Below are positions 1 to 9,950 of a DNA stretch of 64,000 nucleotides, one piece after another (within the stretch, counting starts at the first letter, position 1; every line of letters begins with the position of its first letter). A model generated the notes under the pieces. That model was not told where the DNA came from and made no database searches. It saw nothing but the letters and a program-made list of their open reading frames with translations. The DNA lies in assembly GCF_003576645.1 (NCBI RefSeq), contig NC_044925.1, positions 19,236,850-19,300,849 of the forward strand, written 5' to 3'. This DNA is from Ipomoea triloba (taxonomy: Eukaryota; Streptophyta; Magnoliopsida; Solanales; Convolvulaceae). Made by a program: the position numbers and the translations under genes.

Positions 1-730
1 CCCCGCTTCCAGTTACTCCACCTCTCGAGCACTTGACCTTTGATCACCAAGCCCGCGTCAAGCCTCAGGTTTCTTTCGCTCGGACAGCAGCCAGGATACT
101 TCACCTCCCTTGCTTAATCCAAAGCAGGACGTTGTTGATAGTCACAGTTGAATGTAACAATCTCCAATCTGACCACAAGCTATCGTTGAATCAACTTTGA
201 TGTAGAGCAGCTTTGGTCACCTTCTGGATGTATGACAGTTTAGCTTTGTAACTCTCTTCGAACACTAAGATGTGTTCTCTCGCTGTATTGAATATCAGGA
301 TGATATTCCAAGTTAAACACTTTGCACTGGAACGTTTTTATCAGACACCTCTTGTTAACCTCTTGACCTTTTTCACAACCCTTTTTTCTTCTGTGTCTTT
401 ACGTCCTTATATATGAGAGTAGAAGAATAGTTCCGTTGGAGGGAAAACTATTCCGTTTGAAATTGGTCTCCCACGCCGAACATGGGTCTTTGCACAATTT
501 CAGCATTTTTCATGGAGTAGTGGTCTTGTAACTTGAGCCTTTTGTTTTGTAGTGAATATTCCATATTCCACTTTCTTGAGTTCATGCTTCACTTGCTTCT
601 TTTGGATAAAGTTACTCTTTTTATGTTCCCATCATTCCTTGTTTGGGGAATCTGACTACTTCAGGATTGGTGCACTTCTTGACCGTTTGTGGTGGAGGTC
701 TGACGTGTCATCCACTTCCGTCCATTTTGN

Positions 731-915
731 TGGCAGTAGTAAGACAGAGTTAGGTGCCACCTCATGTGCTTCGGAGGTCTCGGATTCACCTCTCGAAGCT
801 ACCTGGTCTTCTAGAGCAGATTCACTCACTTGGGACAAGGGGATTGCTGCAGTTGGAGTAGGAGTGTCAGCATCATCTCGAGCAACCCCAGAGGTCTCTC
901 CTGGACCTCTCGTGT
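731..915 (-). repeat. Stray duplicate of the envelope-position ORF (copy of 3124-3308)
   Basis: Near-identical to 3124-3308 with one visible change (CTTCGGAG against CTTCAGAG). It is bounded by Ns at 730 and 916 and sits inside LTR sequence. It looks like a small contig placed in a scaffold gap, not a biological insertion: there is no target duplication and the break follows no element end. Confidence 0.85.
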
Positions 916-1146
916 NCTTTTTTTATGTTCCCATCATTCCTTGTTTGGGGAATCTGACCACTTCAGGATTGGTGCACTTCTTGACCGTTTGTGGTGGAGG
1001 TCTGACGTGTCATCCACTTCCGTCCATTTTGAAACCTCCCGCTCAGCACCTCTTCAATATTTTATCTCCATGATATTCTTCTTCTCCAAACTTAGAGTAT
1101 TTTATCTGCACATGTTGACTAACATTCAGCCTCTTGGAGAAGTGCN

Positions 1147-1287
1147 CATCTCATGGGCACGGTTTTGAAGCTCGTCGGCTGGGATTTCTGTGAGATCTAA
1201 CCAGTTTAGTGCAAATCGTTCCTCAGCCTCCATCTCTGCTGCTCTTGAGATCAATTGATCAAAGGGACCTGTTCTCCAGTTGATCCA
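1147..1287 (-). repeat. Stray duplicate of the envelope-position ORF (copy of 3472-3612)
   Basis: Matches 3472-3612 almost base for base and is bounded by Ns at 1146 and 1288 within LTR sequence. Same explanation as the other stray pieces: a repeat contig slotted into a scaffold gap. Confidence 0.85.
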
Positions 1288-1618
1288 NGAACTCGATAGG
1301 TATATCGAGAGGTCCTTACCTCTCGAACTTAGCTTGTGTCTCGAGACTTAGTTGATGTCTCGTAGACCCTTATTCCTCCAGAGTTGTCTCGTGCCTGCTT
1401 CTGATCTATCTGTTTGCTTACAACACGAAAACTTCTAAGTTGTTCAAACAAGTTTACCTTAAGCTTAAATATTTCCCGAGTTGAGCTCAAATTACCCGGT
1501 TGTATTTTCGCTCTTAGTTTACTTATCGAACTTACATTGTTTTGCCTATGTATCGAGACTTGGGGATTCTTACTTAACAGTTGGTATCATCAAAACCTAT
1601 TACATGATGTTCCTAACA

Positions 1619-1635
1619 ATATCCCCCTTTTTGAT
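1619..1635 (-). other. Polypurine tract for plus-strand priming
   Basis: On the minus strand AAAAAGGGGGATAT runs directly into the LTR end TGTTAGG. This is the position and composition of a retrotransposon polypurine tract, and it confirms the element's orientation and the LTR edge at 1618. Confidence 0.85.
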
Positions 1636-1725
1636 GATGCCAACACTTATACTTACTTATATGGCTGATTTGAAAAAGAAAAAGCATTGATTTTATTTTC
1701 AGCGCATATGGTAAGTTTGACAACN

Positions 1726-2867
1726 AGCGAAGTACTCTGGAGAAGTCGTCCAAACTCGATACATTCTCAATACTTTGATTCAATCGAGATGTGATTTCAG
1801 CATTCAGCTCATCAGAGTCAGCAGGTAGGATTTCTGTTGCTGATGCACACTCCACAGCTTGTTCAGTTATCTCTCGAACAACCGAGAGATCATGTGTCAA
1901 CCCATCATTCAGAAAAGCTTGCACTGGGTTCCTGACCACAGTGCCCTGACCATCAGCAGCCACCACACAGTCTAGATCTTCAGCTGCTGGAATATCTACC
2001 TCTCGAACCACCTGTCGTGGTTCCTCAACAATACCCTGTACTGGATCACTGATCCCAGTACCTTCAACTTCTCGAGCCTCCTCTTGAGGCAAACCAACAG
2101 ATTCATCAACATCCTCAGCACCATCAACAGCAAGTATATCAACACTTAAAGTTCCTGACAGGGACTTGGTAGGGGGCACTCTCTCAACCTCAGTGGCCAG
2201 TGTAGCCTAAGGTTCCCCCTGGGCTTGTGCCCTGTCCTCAAATGGTACTAGTATAACGGACGGTGTCACCTCTCGAACCTGGGTGACAGCAGCAGTCTTG
2301 GTCCTCTTGGCCTTCCTTTTCAATTCAACCCTGTTGACTAGGGTGTCCAAAAGCTCGTCATCAGAGCGCTTCTCCTTAGCTGGGGCTTTCCTTTTGCCCC
2401 TTCCCTTAGGCTTTGAGGGTGAAGATGCATCCTTAGCACCTTTTGCCTTAGCTTGAGGTTTCGTTCTACCCATATAGGTATTCCGATGAACCTCTCGCCC
2501 TTCCCTCAGTTCGAAGCCCTTCAGTCTCAATAGAAATTGAACAACAAAGCCAAAACCAACCTTTTTGTAGATTGTCAGGTCGGAGTTGGAAACTGAGCTC
2601 TGCACTTGGTGTTTGAGGCAGTCGAAGATGATGTGAGCCCAGTCCAACTTGTTGTTGTTCCAGATGGCGTGGAGGATTTTCAGAGTGTCCAGATTGACTT
2701 CGTCTGTTCCGGACACCTTGCCGAGGATGAATTTTATGATGAGCTCGGCGGCTAGGGCAAACCTCTCCTTCAAATGAAATCTGCGGAGGGCAGAGGATGC
2801 TCTGGGTGGTGCAGTCTCCAATCGGATTTTGTCCCAAAACTCCTGCTTATCCATGTTGTAGTCCGAT
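1726..2867 (-). repeat. Duplicate of the envelope-position ORF (copy of 3612-4753)
   Basis: This 1142-bp block repeats 3612-4753 with a few substitutions, including one that makes a stop in the ORF frame near 2207 (a CTA triplet where the main copy has CTG). It lies between Ns at 1725 and 2868. It could be a contig from a second genomic copy of the element or an alternative haplotype; the breaks at single Ns argue against a true tandem duplication. Confidence 0.82.
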
Positions 2868-2868
2868 N

Positions 2869-5133
2869 CCGGTTTCCACCTTCTTGAACCTCAACTCTCG
2901 AACCAGCAGGATTCTCCTCATTCTGCTCTTGTTGCTCACTTGTTTGCACTTCAGTATGCTCTGGTGAATCTGGAATATCTATTATCTCAGGAGCAACTGG
3001 TGCACTCCACCTTTCCCTATTAACCATATCGATGGGAAAGCCTGGGAGTTGGAGCAACAAAATTTCACCCTCTCGAACTGTCTGAGCTTCATCTGTTGCA
3101 TTCGAGGGTGTGGACTCAGGTGGTGGCAGTAGTAAGACAGAGTTAGGTGCCACCTCATGTGCTTCAGAGGTCTCGGATTCACCTCTCGAAGCTACCTGGT
3201 CTTCTAGAGCAGATTCACTCACTTGGGACAAGGGGATTGCTGCAGTTGGAGTAGGAGTGTCAGCATCATCTCGAGCAACCCCAGAGGTCTCTCCTGGACC
3301 TCTCGTGTGTTCTACACTTTGTCCCAAGGATATTGCTGTGGCAAGCCTGATATCCTCTCGAAATTGAGCATCTAGTTCAGGATCTTCTTCAGGCTCGGCT
3401 TCATCTTCTTGTGCATCAACAGCTATGCCCTTTCCTTTGTCAGATCGACCAAGATTACTCCTGATTACTTGCATCTCATGGGCACGGTTTTGAAGCTCGT
3501 CGGCTGGGATTTCAGTGAGATCTAACCAGTTTAGTGCAAATCGTTCCTCAGCCTCCATCTCTGCTGCTCTTGAGATCAATTGATCAAAGGGACCTGTTCT
3601 CCAGTTGATCCAGCGAAGTACTCTGGAGAAGTCGTCCAAACTCGATACATTCTCAACACTTTGATTCAATCGAGATGTGATTTCAGCATTCAGCTCATCA
3701 GAGTCAGCAGGTAGGATTTCTGTTGCTGATGCACACTCCACAGCTTGTTCAGTTATCTCTCGAACAACCGAGAGATCATGTGTCAACCCATCATTCAGAA
3801 AAGCTTGCACTGGGTTCCTGACCACAGTGCCCTGACCATCAGCAGCCACCACACAGTCTAGATCTTCAGCTGCTGGAATATCTACCTCTCGAACCACCTG
3901 TCGTGGTTCCTCAACAATACCCTGTACTGGATCACTGATCCCAGTACCTTCAACTTCTCGAGCCTCCTCTTGAGGCAAACCAACAGATTCATCAACATCC
4001 TCAGCACCATCAACAGCAAGTATATCAACACTTAAAGTTCCTGACAGGGACTTGGTAGGGGGCACTCTCTCAACCTCAGTGGCCAGTGTAGCCTGAGGTT
4101 CCCCCTGGGCTTGTGCCCTGTCCTCAAATGGTACTTGTATAACGGACGGTGTCACCTCTCGAACCTGGGTGACAGCAGCAGTCTTGGTCCTCTTGGCCTT
4201 CCTTTTCAATTCAACCCTCTTGACTGGGGTGTCCAAAAGCTCGTCATCAGAGCGCTTCTCCTTAGCTGGGGCTTTCCTTTTGCCCCTTCCCTTAGGCTTT
4301 GAGGGTGAAGATGCATCCTTAGCACCTTTTGCCTTAGCTTGAGGTTTCGTTCTACCCATATAGGTATTCCGATGAACCTCTCGCCCTTCCCTCAGTTCGA
4401 AGCCCTTCAGTCTCAATAGAAATTGAACAACAAAGCCAAAACCAACCTTTTTGTAGATTGTCAGGTCGGAGTTGGAAACTGAGCTCTGCACTTGGTGTTT
4501 GAGGCAGTCGAAGATGATGTGAGCCCAGTCCAACTTGTTGTTGTTCCAGATGGCGTGGAGGATTTTCAGAGTGTCCAGATTGACTTCGTCTGTTCCGGAC
4601 ACCTTGCCGAGGATGAATTTTATGATGAGCTCGGCGGCTAGGGCAAACCTCTCCTTCAAATGAAATCTGCGGAGGGCAGAGGATGCTCTGGGTGGTGCAG
4701 TCTCCAATCGGATTTTGTCCCAAAACTCCTGCTTATCCATGTTGTAGTCCGATAGGTGCTTGACTGCCTCCTCCGACGTAGCAAAGTCGAATGCTGCTCG
4801 TAAATCACCCACAGAGATTGTTATGTCTATTTCGTTGAAGCGGCTTTCAATCTTGCCCTTCGTGACCTTGGCATGAGCGAACCATTCTGTGTAGTCGAGG
4901 TCATGAATGGTTCGGTAGTCATGCGTCATGTACCGCATTAGTCCTGCCTTCTCAAATTTCTTCAAGACTCTCTCCGCCATTGTTGGATTTGGCGAGTGGG
5001 TGATGAAGCCATCTTTGTCAAGGATGCTTCCCGCCTTGACTTGTTTAATCTGAGAGCGTATGTGGTCTAGCTCTCTCTGGTATGCACTGGAGGATGAAGA
5101 TGAAGATGAAGAAGATGATGATTCAGACGCCAT
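2869..5133 (-). CDS. Extra ORF in the envelope-like position of the copia element, 3' end lost at an N
   Basis: About 755 codons are open before the N at 2868. The start ATG (5133-5131) has a good plant context (TTCAATGGCG) and is followed by a serine run (residues about 5-16). Residues about 20-250 look like a folded domain with aromatic and hydrophobic spacing (for example FGFVVQFLLRLKGFEL). Residues about 257-330 are rich in Lys, Arg and Ser with a likely nuclear localisation signal (GRGKRKAPAKEKR). The rest is acidic, low-complexity and probably disordered. I see no signal peptide and no convincing membrane span, so calling it an envelope protein rests on position alone. Sireviruses often carry an extra ORF here, of unproven function. 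A TATA box about 110 bp upstream suggests its own transcript. It could be a retrotransposon accessory protein or a captured host gene. Confidence 0.6.
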
Positions 5134-5241
5134 TGAAGAAAGTTTGTGTGTTTTGGAGGGAATGTGTACAGCGTCTAAGGATTTGGGGATTTTGGGTATA
5201 TGGTTTTGAGTTTGAATCCGGGTAAAGAAGAAGGATTTTGC

Positions 5242-5248
5242 TTTTATA
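5242..5248 (-). promoter_or_regulatory. TATA box upstream of the envelope-position ORF
   Basis: The minus strand reads TAATATAAAAGC at 5250-5239. A start about 30 bp downstream would give a pyrimidine- and A-rich leader of about 80 nt before the ATG at 5133. This is an ordinary plant promoter layout, inside a retrotransposon. Inferred from sequence only. Confidence 0.5.
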
Positions 5249-5610
5249 TTAGGCGGATTCGGGTTGGATATATGGGTAGGGTTGAGAGTTTGACCCGTGG
5301 AAGGATCCCGGTTGATTTAAAAGATGTGAGAAGTCAGAAATACCCCTGATAACGGTCAGCTTATAAGGTATTTTGGTAAGGGTATTTCGGTAAAGTATAG
5401 AACGGTTTAAGCTTTGAGACAGTGGAGTATTGATATTTTAAAATAAGCATGCTCCCACTAATCAAGATAATGCCCTTAAGTGCGAAAAACCGTCAGTAAC
5501 CGATGACCACGTGGCTAGCATTTATGTCCAAAGATAGCCGTTCCACCTCATATATCCGTTGAGCTTATCAAATTCACCTTTCGAAGGTGAATGATCTTCC
5601 TCATGAGTTT

Positions 5611-5780
5611 AAGGATCTTCCCCCTGAGTGATTGATCCCTAAACCTCCTTATTCTTCCGTCTTGATCTGGTTAAGGATCTTCCCCCTGAGTGATTGATCC
5701 CTAACCCTCCTTATTCCTCCATCTTGATCTGGTTAGGGATCTTCCCTTTGATCCCTAACCCTCCTTATTCCTCCTTTCAG
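5611..5780 (-). repeat. 62-bp tandem repeats with polypurine runs between the two extra ORFs
   Basis: Units start at 5611, 5673 and 5735 (the last is shorter). Each is pyrimidine-rich on the plus strand, so the minus strand carries runs such as GGAGGAATAAGGAGGG and AGGGGGAAGATCC. Repeated polypurine tracts upstream of the 3' LTR are a reported Sirevirus trait; here they lie between the two accessory ORFs. The rest of 5134-6198 has no gene I recognise. Confidence 0.7.
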
Positions 5781-6198
5781 AGATATCAGTTTGTTATCTT
5801 TCGAAGTGACCTCTCGAACTACCCTTCTTCGAGACATAATGTATGTAGACAAACTGATCGGGTGACCTCTCGAACTACCTTTCGAACACAGATTGCGAGA
5901 GAAACAAGTTTGATTCATTTAAAAGATATCACTTGGAACATATCCTTAAGTTCATTTAGTGATTTCCAGATACATTACATATGAATCAATATCCTATTAA
6001 ATTCCCTAGAAACTTTTGTTTGGCCTTGGTCAGCCTAATAGGAATCTATCGTTAAGGCGGGAACTAGCCATCTAAAGTCCTATTTGTCTAATAACAGAAC
6101 TGGGGGTGGCTATTCCCTTTTCTTGTTCTTCTCTCCGGAGCTGCTTACTATAGTTGGGAGTGACCATCTTCATCGCTAATCCTCTTAGTGTCTTTGGA

Positions 6199-6567
6199 TT
6201 AGTTATGATCACCCCTTTGACTGCTGCTGACCTCAGAAAGTCCCATCTGGTCTTCCTCTCCATTTCCCTTGGTTCTCCATTTGGTTGAGGAAGGCCCTTT
6301 TCCAGAATGTGCAGCAGTAGGAGTCCCTCTTGTGCAAGACTCTCCTCCCGATTCCAGTATCCCATCGTTGTGGATCTCCTCGTATTTGGGGATCCATTCA
6401 CCTTGGATGGGAATAGGATTCTTGCTTGGATTATCAGGAAGCTCCGTAATCTGTTCACCCTTCGTTGATTCTGGATAGTTTTCTCCTTGAAAATCTTTGG
6501 ACTTGACTGCCGGTTTCTTTCCTCTATAAAAGAATGGAACATCATCTTTTCCTTTCTTTTTCTCCAT
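6199..6567 (-). CDS. Small accessory ORF between pol and the envelope-position ORF
   Basis: This 122-codon ORF has a plant-like start (CCCATGGAG) and encodes a very hydrophilic product rich in Lys, Glu, Gly and Pro, with no domain I recognise. A second minus-strand frame (6545-6072, 157 codons) overlaps it and ends in a basic helical-looking stretch (KTRWDFLRSAAVKG). One frameshift between the two would give a longer protein, so this may be a broken gene. A TATAAATA box lies about 40 bp upstream of the ATG. It lies about 200 bp past the pol stop. It may be a retrotransposon accessory protein or a fragment of captured host DNA; I cannot tell which frame is real. Confidence 0.35.
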   Translation of the reverse strand: MEKKKGKDDVPFFYRGKKPAVKSKDFQGENYPESTKGEQITELPDNPSKNPIPIQGEWIPKYEEIHNDGILESGGESCTRGTPTAAHSGKGPSSTKWRTKGNGEEDQMGLSEVSSSQRGDHN

Positions 6568-6605
6568 GGGAAGTTGATGGTATGAACTTCTGAAAGAAAC
6601 CCTCT

Positions 6606-6613
6606 TATTTATA
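6606..6613 (-). promoter_or_regulatory. TATA box upstream of the small accessory ORF
   Basis: The minus strand reads GGGCTATAAATAAGAGGG, a consensus plant TATA box, with ATTGG (an inverted CCAAT) just upstream. The ATG at 6567 lies about 40 bp downstream, so a transcript from it would have a very short leader. Confidence 0.45.
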
Positions 6614-6767
6614 GCCCAATAAGGTTACCACTGTTGAGTCACGGGATGCAATATGAATGACCATTCAATGCTTGTGTAACTCCAAAGCTGCCATAAAGTT
6701 GATGAAACCGCCCCTCACATGCGAAACAGTTCATGGCACTAAATACAAGAAGATAAGATTTGACCAT

Positions 6768-9700
6768 TCATCCCAATTCTATCATTCCCAATTCTAACCT
6801 TAGTTGAGAGAATCTATTTTCACATAACGCTTTTGTGAAAATATCTGCTAGTTGCTCCTCCGTTGCAACATATTCCAAAGTGATGTCCTTTTTCTCAACG
6901 TGGTCTCGGATGAAGTGATACTTAATATCAATATGCTTTGTTCTGGAGTGTAACACTGGGTTGTGGGTGATGGCAATAGCACTTGTATTGTCACACATAA
7001 TTTTAACCTCCTTACACTCAACACCATAATCCATTAGCTGTTGCTTCATCCATAAGATCTGAGCACAACAACTTCCAGCTGCTACATATTCTGCCTCAGC
7101 AGTGCTTGTAGCTATCGAATGTTGTTTCTTGCTAAACCATGAGACAAGTCTTCCACCTAGAAACTGACATGTCCCTGATGTGCTCTTTCGATCTATCTTA
7201 CAACCGGCAAAGTCCGCATCTGAATAACCCATAAGTTCGAAAGATCCACCTTTCGAATACCAGAGCCCAACACTCTGCGTACCCTTTAGATATCTAAGAA
7301 TCTTTTTGGATGCATTTAGGTGACTTTCCTTAGGACTTGCCTGAAATCTAGCACATACACCTACTGCAAAGGATATGTCTGGTCTACTTGCAGTTAAATA
7401 AAGAAGAGATCCGATGATACCTCGATAAGTGGTTTGATCGACCTCTCGACCTTCGCTGTCGACATCGATACGTAGAGAGGTTCCCATAGGTACTTTGACT
7501 GAGGATTTCCCTTCTATGTTGTATTTCCTGAGCAGATCCTTGGTGTATTTCTCCTGGTTGATGAAGATACCTTCCTTAAGCTGTCTCACTTGTAGTCCAA
7601 GGAAGTAGTTGAGCTCTCCCATCATGCTCATCTCGAACTTTCCTTTCATCAAACTGGAGAACTTCTCGCACAAGTCTGGATTGGTGCTACCAAAAATGAT
7701 ATCGTCCACATAGATTTGCACCAATAAGATGTGATCCCCATCCTTAATCCTAAACAATGTTTTGTCCACTAGGCCTTTGGTGAACCCACACTGAAGTAGA
7801 AAAGAGGATAAGGTATCGTACCAAGCTCTTGGAGCTTGTTTTAAGCCGTAGAGTGCCTTCTTCAACTTGTATACTTTGTCAGCTCCTACGTCCTTCAAGA
7901 AACCCGGAGGTTGTTCAACGTACACCTCTTCTTCGAGAAGTCCGTTCAGAAAAGCGCTCTTGACATCCATTTGATATACCTTAAAGTCTTTGAAGGCGGC
8001 ATATGCGAGAAAGATGCGTATGGCTTCGAGACGTGCCACTGGAGCGAAGGTTTCATCAAAATCTATTCCTTCCTCCTGACAGTAGCCTTTGGCAACAAGT
8101 CTGGCCTTGTTCCTAACAATAACTCCATCCTCATTCATCTTGTTTCTGAAAACCCACTTTGTACCAATGACATTCTGATGATGAGGTCTCGGAACTAGTT
8201 CCCAAACATCGTTCCTCTCGAACTGATGAAGTTCCTCTTGCATTGCTTGCACCCAATCTGCGTCGCTTAGAGCCTCATCGATCACCTTAGGCTCTATTTG
8301 AGATAGAAAACAAGCAAACATGCTTTCTCTGTAAGCTGATCTGGTTCGAACTCTGTCACGTACATCTCCGATCACTTGATCAGCAGGGTGACTTCTCAGC
8401 CATCTTAGGTCGGGTTGCGGCTCCTCAGTTGATACTTCCATTGAAGGTTGAGATATGGGTTGAACATCTATGATCTGGTTTTGATCAACTGAGTCAGGCG
8501 CTTTCTTCTTGGTAGACTCTTCATCATCTGATTCTGACTGGAGTTCTGCTACGTCTCGAACTATCGACTGCTTGTCTTCGAGAGGTAAGTTTGATCTCTC
8601 GATAGACTCTGGCTGATCTTCCTCAGCAGCTTCCGTTGTCTTTGATGGTTGATCTGTTGATGCCCTTTCATCAAAGGTAACATGTATGGACTCTTCAACC
8701 ACCAAACTCCGCTTGTTGAAGACTCTGAGTGCTTTGCTTGTCGATGAGTATCCCAGAAATACTCCATCATCTGCCTTTTCTTCAAAAGTTCTTCGTTGAG
8801 TCTTCCCATTGTTGTGAATATAGCATTTGCACCCGAATGAGTGGAAGTGGCTTACATTCGGTTTTCTTCCATTCCACAACTCATATGGAGTCTTTCCAAC
8901 TCCTTTTACTATCAAGGACCGATTTTGGGTGTAGCACGCTGTGTTGATTGCTTCTGCCCAAAATCCTTGTGATATGTTGGCTTGCGAGAGCATGGTCCTT
9001 GCGGCTTCTTTGAGAGTTCTGTTCCTTCTTTCAGCAACCCCGTTTTGTTGAGGTGTTCGAGCAGCTGATAGTTGATGATGAATTCCGTTCTCGTTGCAGT
9101 AGCTCTCGATTACTTGATTAACGAACTCTCCACCTTGATCTGACCGGATCTTTAGTATCGAGACTTCCTTTTCAACTTGAACTTGTTTCAAGAGATTTGG
9201 TAGGGCAATTTTTGTCTCGCTTTTCTTGGTTAAGAACACGGTCCAAGTGAATCTTGTGTAGTCATCCACTACCACAAGAGTGTACTTCTTTCCCTTTATG
9301 CTGGGTGGATCCACTGGGCCAAATAAGTCCATGTGAAGAAGACTTAATGGTCTAGTGGATGATGTCTCGGCTTTGCTCTTGAAGGAGGATTTGATCTGTT
9401 TGCAACGTTGACATGCCTCACAAATTTTATCCTTTCGAAACGTCACTTTGGGCAGTCCTTCCACTAGGTTCCTCTTAGCAAGCTTGTTGATAGTTTTAAA
9501 GTTCAGATGACTAAGCTTACTATGCCAATCCCAGCATAAGTCTTCCTTGCTCCTTGCTAGCATACATAGGGATGGTTTTGCAGACCTCCAATCCACTATG
9601 TACATGTTTCCTTTCCTTGCTGCTTCCAAGACGACTTCGAGAGATTCCTCGCTCATAATCTGGCATTTGCTTTTGGTGAAGATAACTTTGTAGCCCTTGT

Positions 9701-9950
9701 CACAGAACTGGCTTGTACTAAGGAGATTGAACTTGAGCCCTTCAACGTAGGATACTCCCTTAATAACCAGCTCATTCTTTTGAATTTCACCAACAGCTTT
9801 TGTGCGTCCCTTCTTCTCGTTGTCGCCAAATGTCACCAAGGGACCTTCGATAGGTTGGATGTTCTCTAGCAGTGTTAGATTTCCAGTCATATGTCTCGAA
9901 CATCCACTGTCAATGAACCACACGTCCCTGGTGTCCTGCAAGGAAATCAA
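6768..9950 (-). CDS. pol: Copia polyprotein: protease, integrase, reverse transcriptase, RNase H
   Basis: It encodes the enzymes for cDNA synthesis and integration of the element. The open frame has 1060 codons without interruption. In order: aspartic protease with catalytic DSG (residue 14, WFIDSG); the GAG-pre-integrase zinc region (WHSKLSHLN at about 142, CEACQRC at about 178); integrase core with D208, D271 and E307, giving exact D-D-35-E spacing; RVT_2 reverse transcriptase with YVDD at about 747; RNase H with SDADFAG at about 908; and a terminal ADIFTKAL motif. The listed start at 9950 is TTG, not ATG, so it is probably not where translation begins. The frame overlaps the gag stop by 2 nt in the -1 frame and is closed by a TAA a few codons upstream. 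It is probably expressed as a gag fusion by recoding or splicing. All key residues are present, so it could be active. Confidence 0.93.
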   Translation of the reverse strand: MISLQDTRDVWFIDSGCSRHMTGNLTLLENIQPIEGPLVTFGDNEKKGRTKAVGEIQKNELVIKGVSYVEGLKFNLLSTSQFCDKGYKVIFTKSKCQIMSEESLEVVLEAARKGNMYIVDWRSAKPSLCMLARSKEDLCWDWHSKLSHLNFKTINKLAKRNLVEGLPKVTFRKDKICEACQRCKQIKSSFKSKAETSSTRPLSLLHMDLFGPVDPPSIKGKKYTLVVVDDYTRFTWTVFLTKKSETKIALPNLLKQVQVEKEVSILKIRSDQGGEFVNQVIESYCNENGIHHQLSAARTPQQNGVAERRNRTLKEAARTMLSQANISQGFWAEAINTACYTQNRSLIVKGVGKTPYELWNGRKPNVSHFHSFGCKCYIHNNGKTQRRTFEEKADDGVFLGYSSTSKALRVFNKRSLVVEESIHVTFDERASTDQPSKTTEAAEEDQPESIERSNLPLEDKQSIVRDVAELQSESDDEESTKKKAPDSVDQNQIIDVQPISQPSMEVSTEEPQPDLRWLRSHPADQVIGDVRDRVRTRSAYRESMFACFLSQIEPKVIDEALSDADWVQAMQEELHQFERNDVWELVPRPHHQNVIGTKWVFRNKMNEDGVIVRNKARLVAKGYCQEEGIDFDETFAPVARLEAIRIFLAYAAFKDFKVYQMDVKSAFLNGLLEEEVYVEQPPGFLKDVGADKVYKLKKALYGLKQAPRAWYDTLSSFLLQCGFTKGLVDKTLFRIKDGDHILLVQIYVDDIIFGSTNPDLCEKFSSLMKGKFEMSMMGELNYFLGLQVRQLKEGIFINQEKYTKDLLRKYNIEGKSSVKVPMGTSLRIDVDSEGREVDQTTYRGIIGSLLYLTASRPDISFAVGVCARFQASPKESHLNASKKILRYLKGTQSVGLWYSKGGSFELMGYSDADFAGCKIDRKSTSGTCQFLGGRLVSWFSKKQHSIATSTAEAEYVAAGSCCAQILWMKQQLMDYGVECKEVKIMCDNTSAIAITHNPVLHSRTKHIDIKYHFIRDHVEKKDITLEYVATEEQLADIFTKALCENRFSQLRLELGMIELG

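Larger units (their letters stand above)
1..1618 (-). repeat. Left copia LTR (3' LTR in element orientation), truncated and broken
   Basis: Base 1 corresponds to about 12834 in the right LTR, so roughly 536 bp of this LTR lie outside the window. It ends at 1618 in CCTAACA, next to the polypurine tract. Three LTR pieces (1-729, 917-1145, 1289-1724) alternate with pieces of the envelope-position ORF, separated by single Ns at 730, 916, 1146, 1288 and 1725. Piece 917-1145 overlaps the end of piece 1-729 by about 120 bp with at least one base change (TGACTACT against TGACCACT), so these are unmerged contigs. A TATATA promoter core on the minus strand lies near 409-418. Confidence 0.85.

Noticed and set aside
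5694..5984. Plus-strand 96-codon ORF between the accessory ORFs
   Set aside because: Generated by the 62-bp tandem polypurine repeats; antisense to the element.
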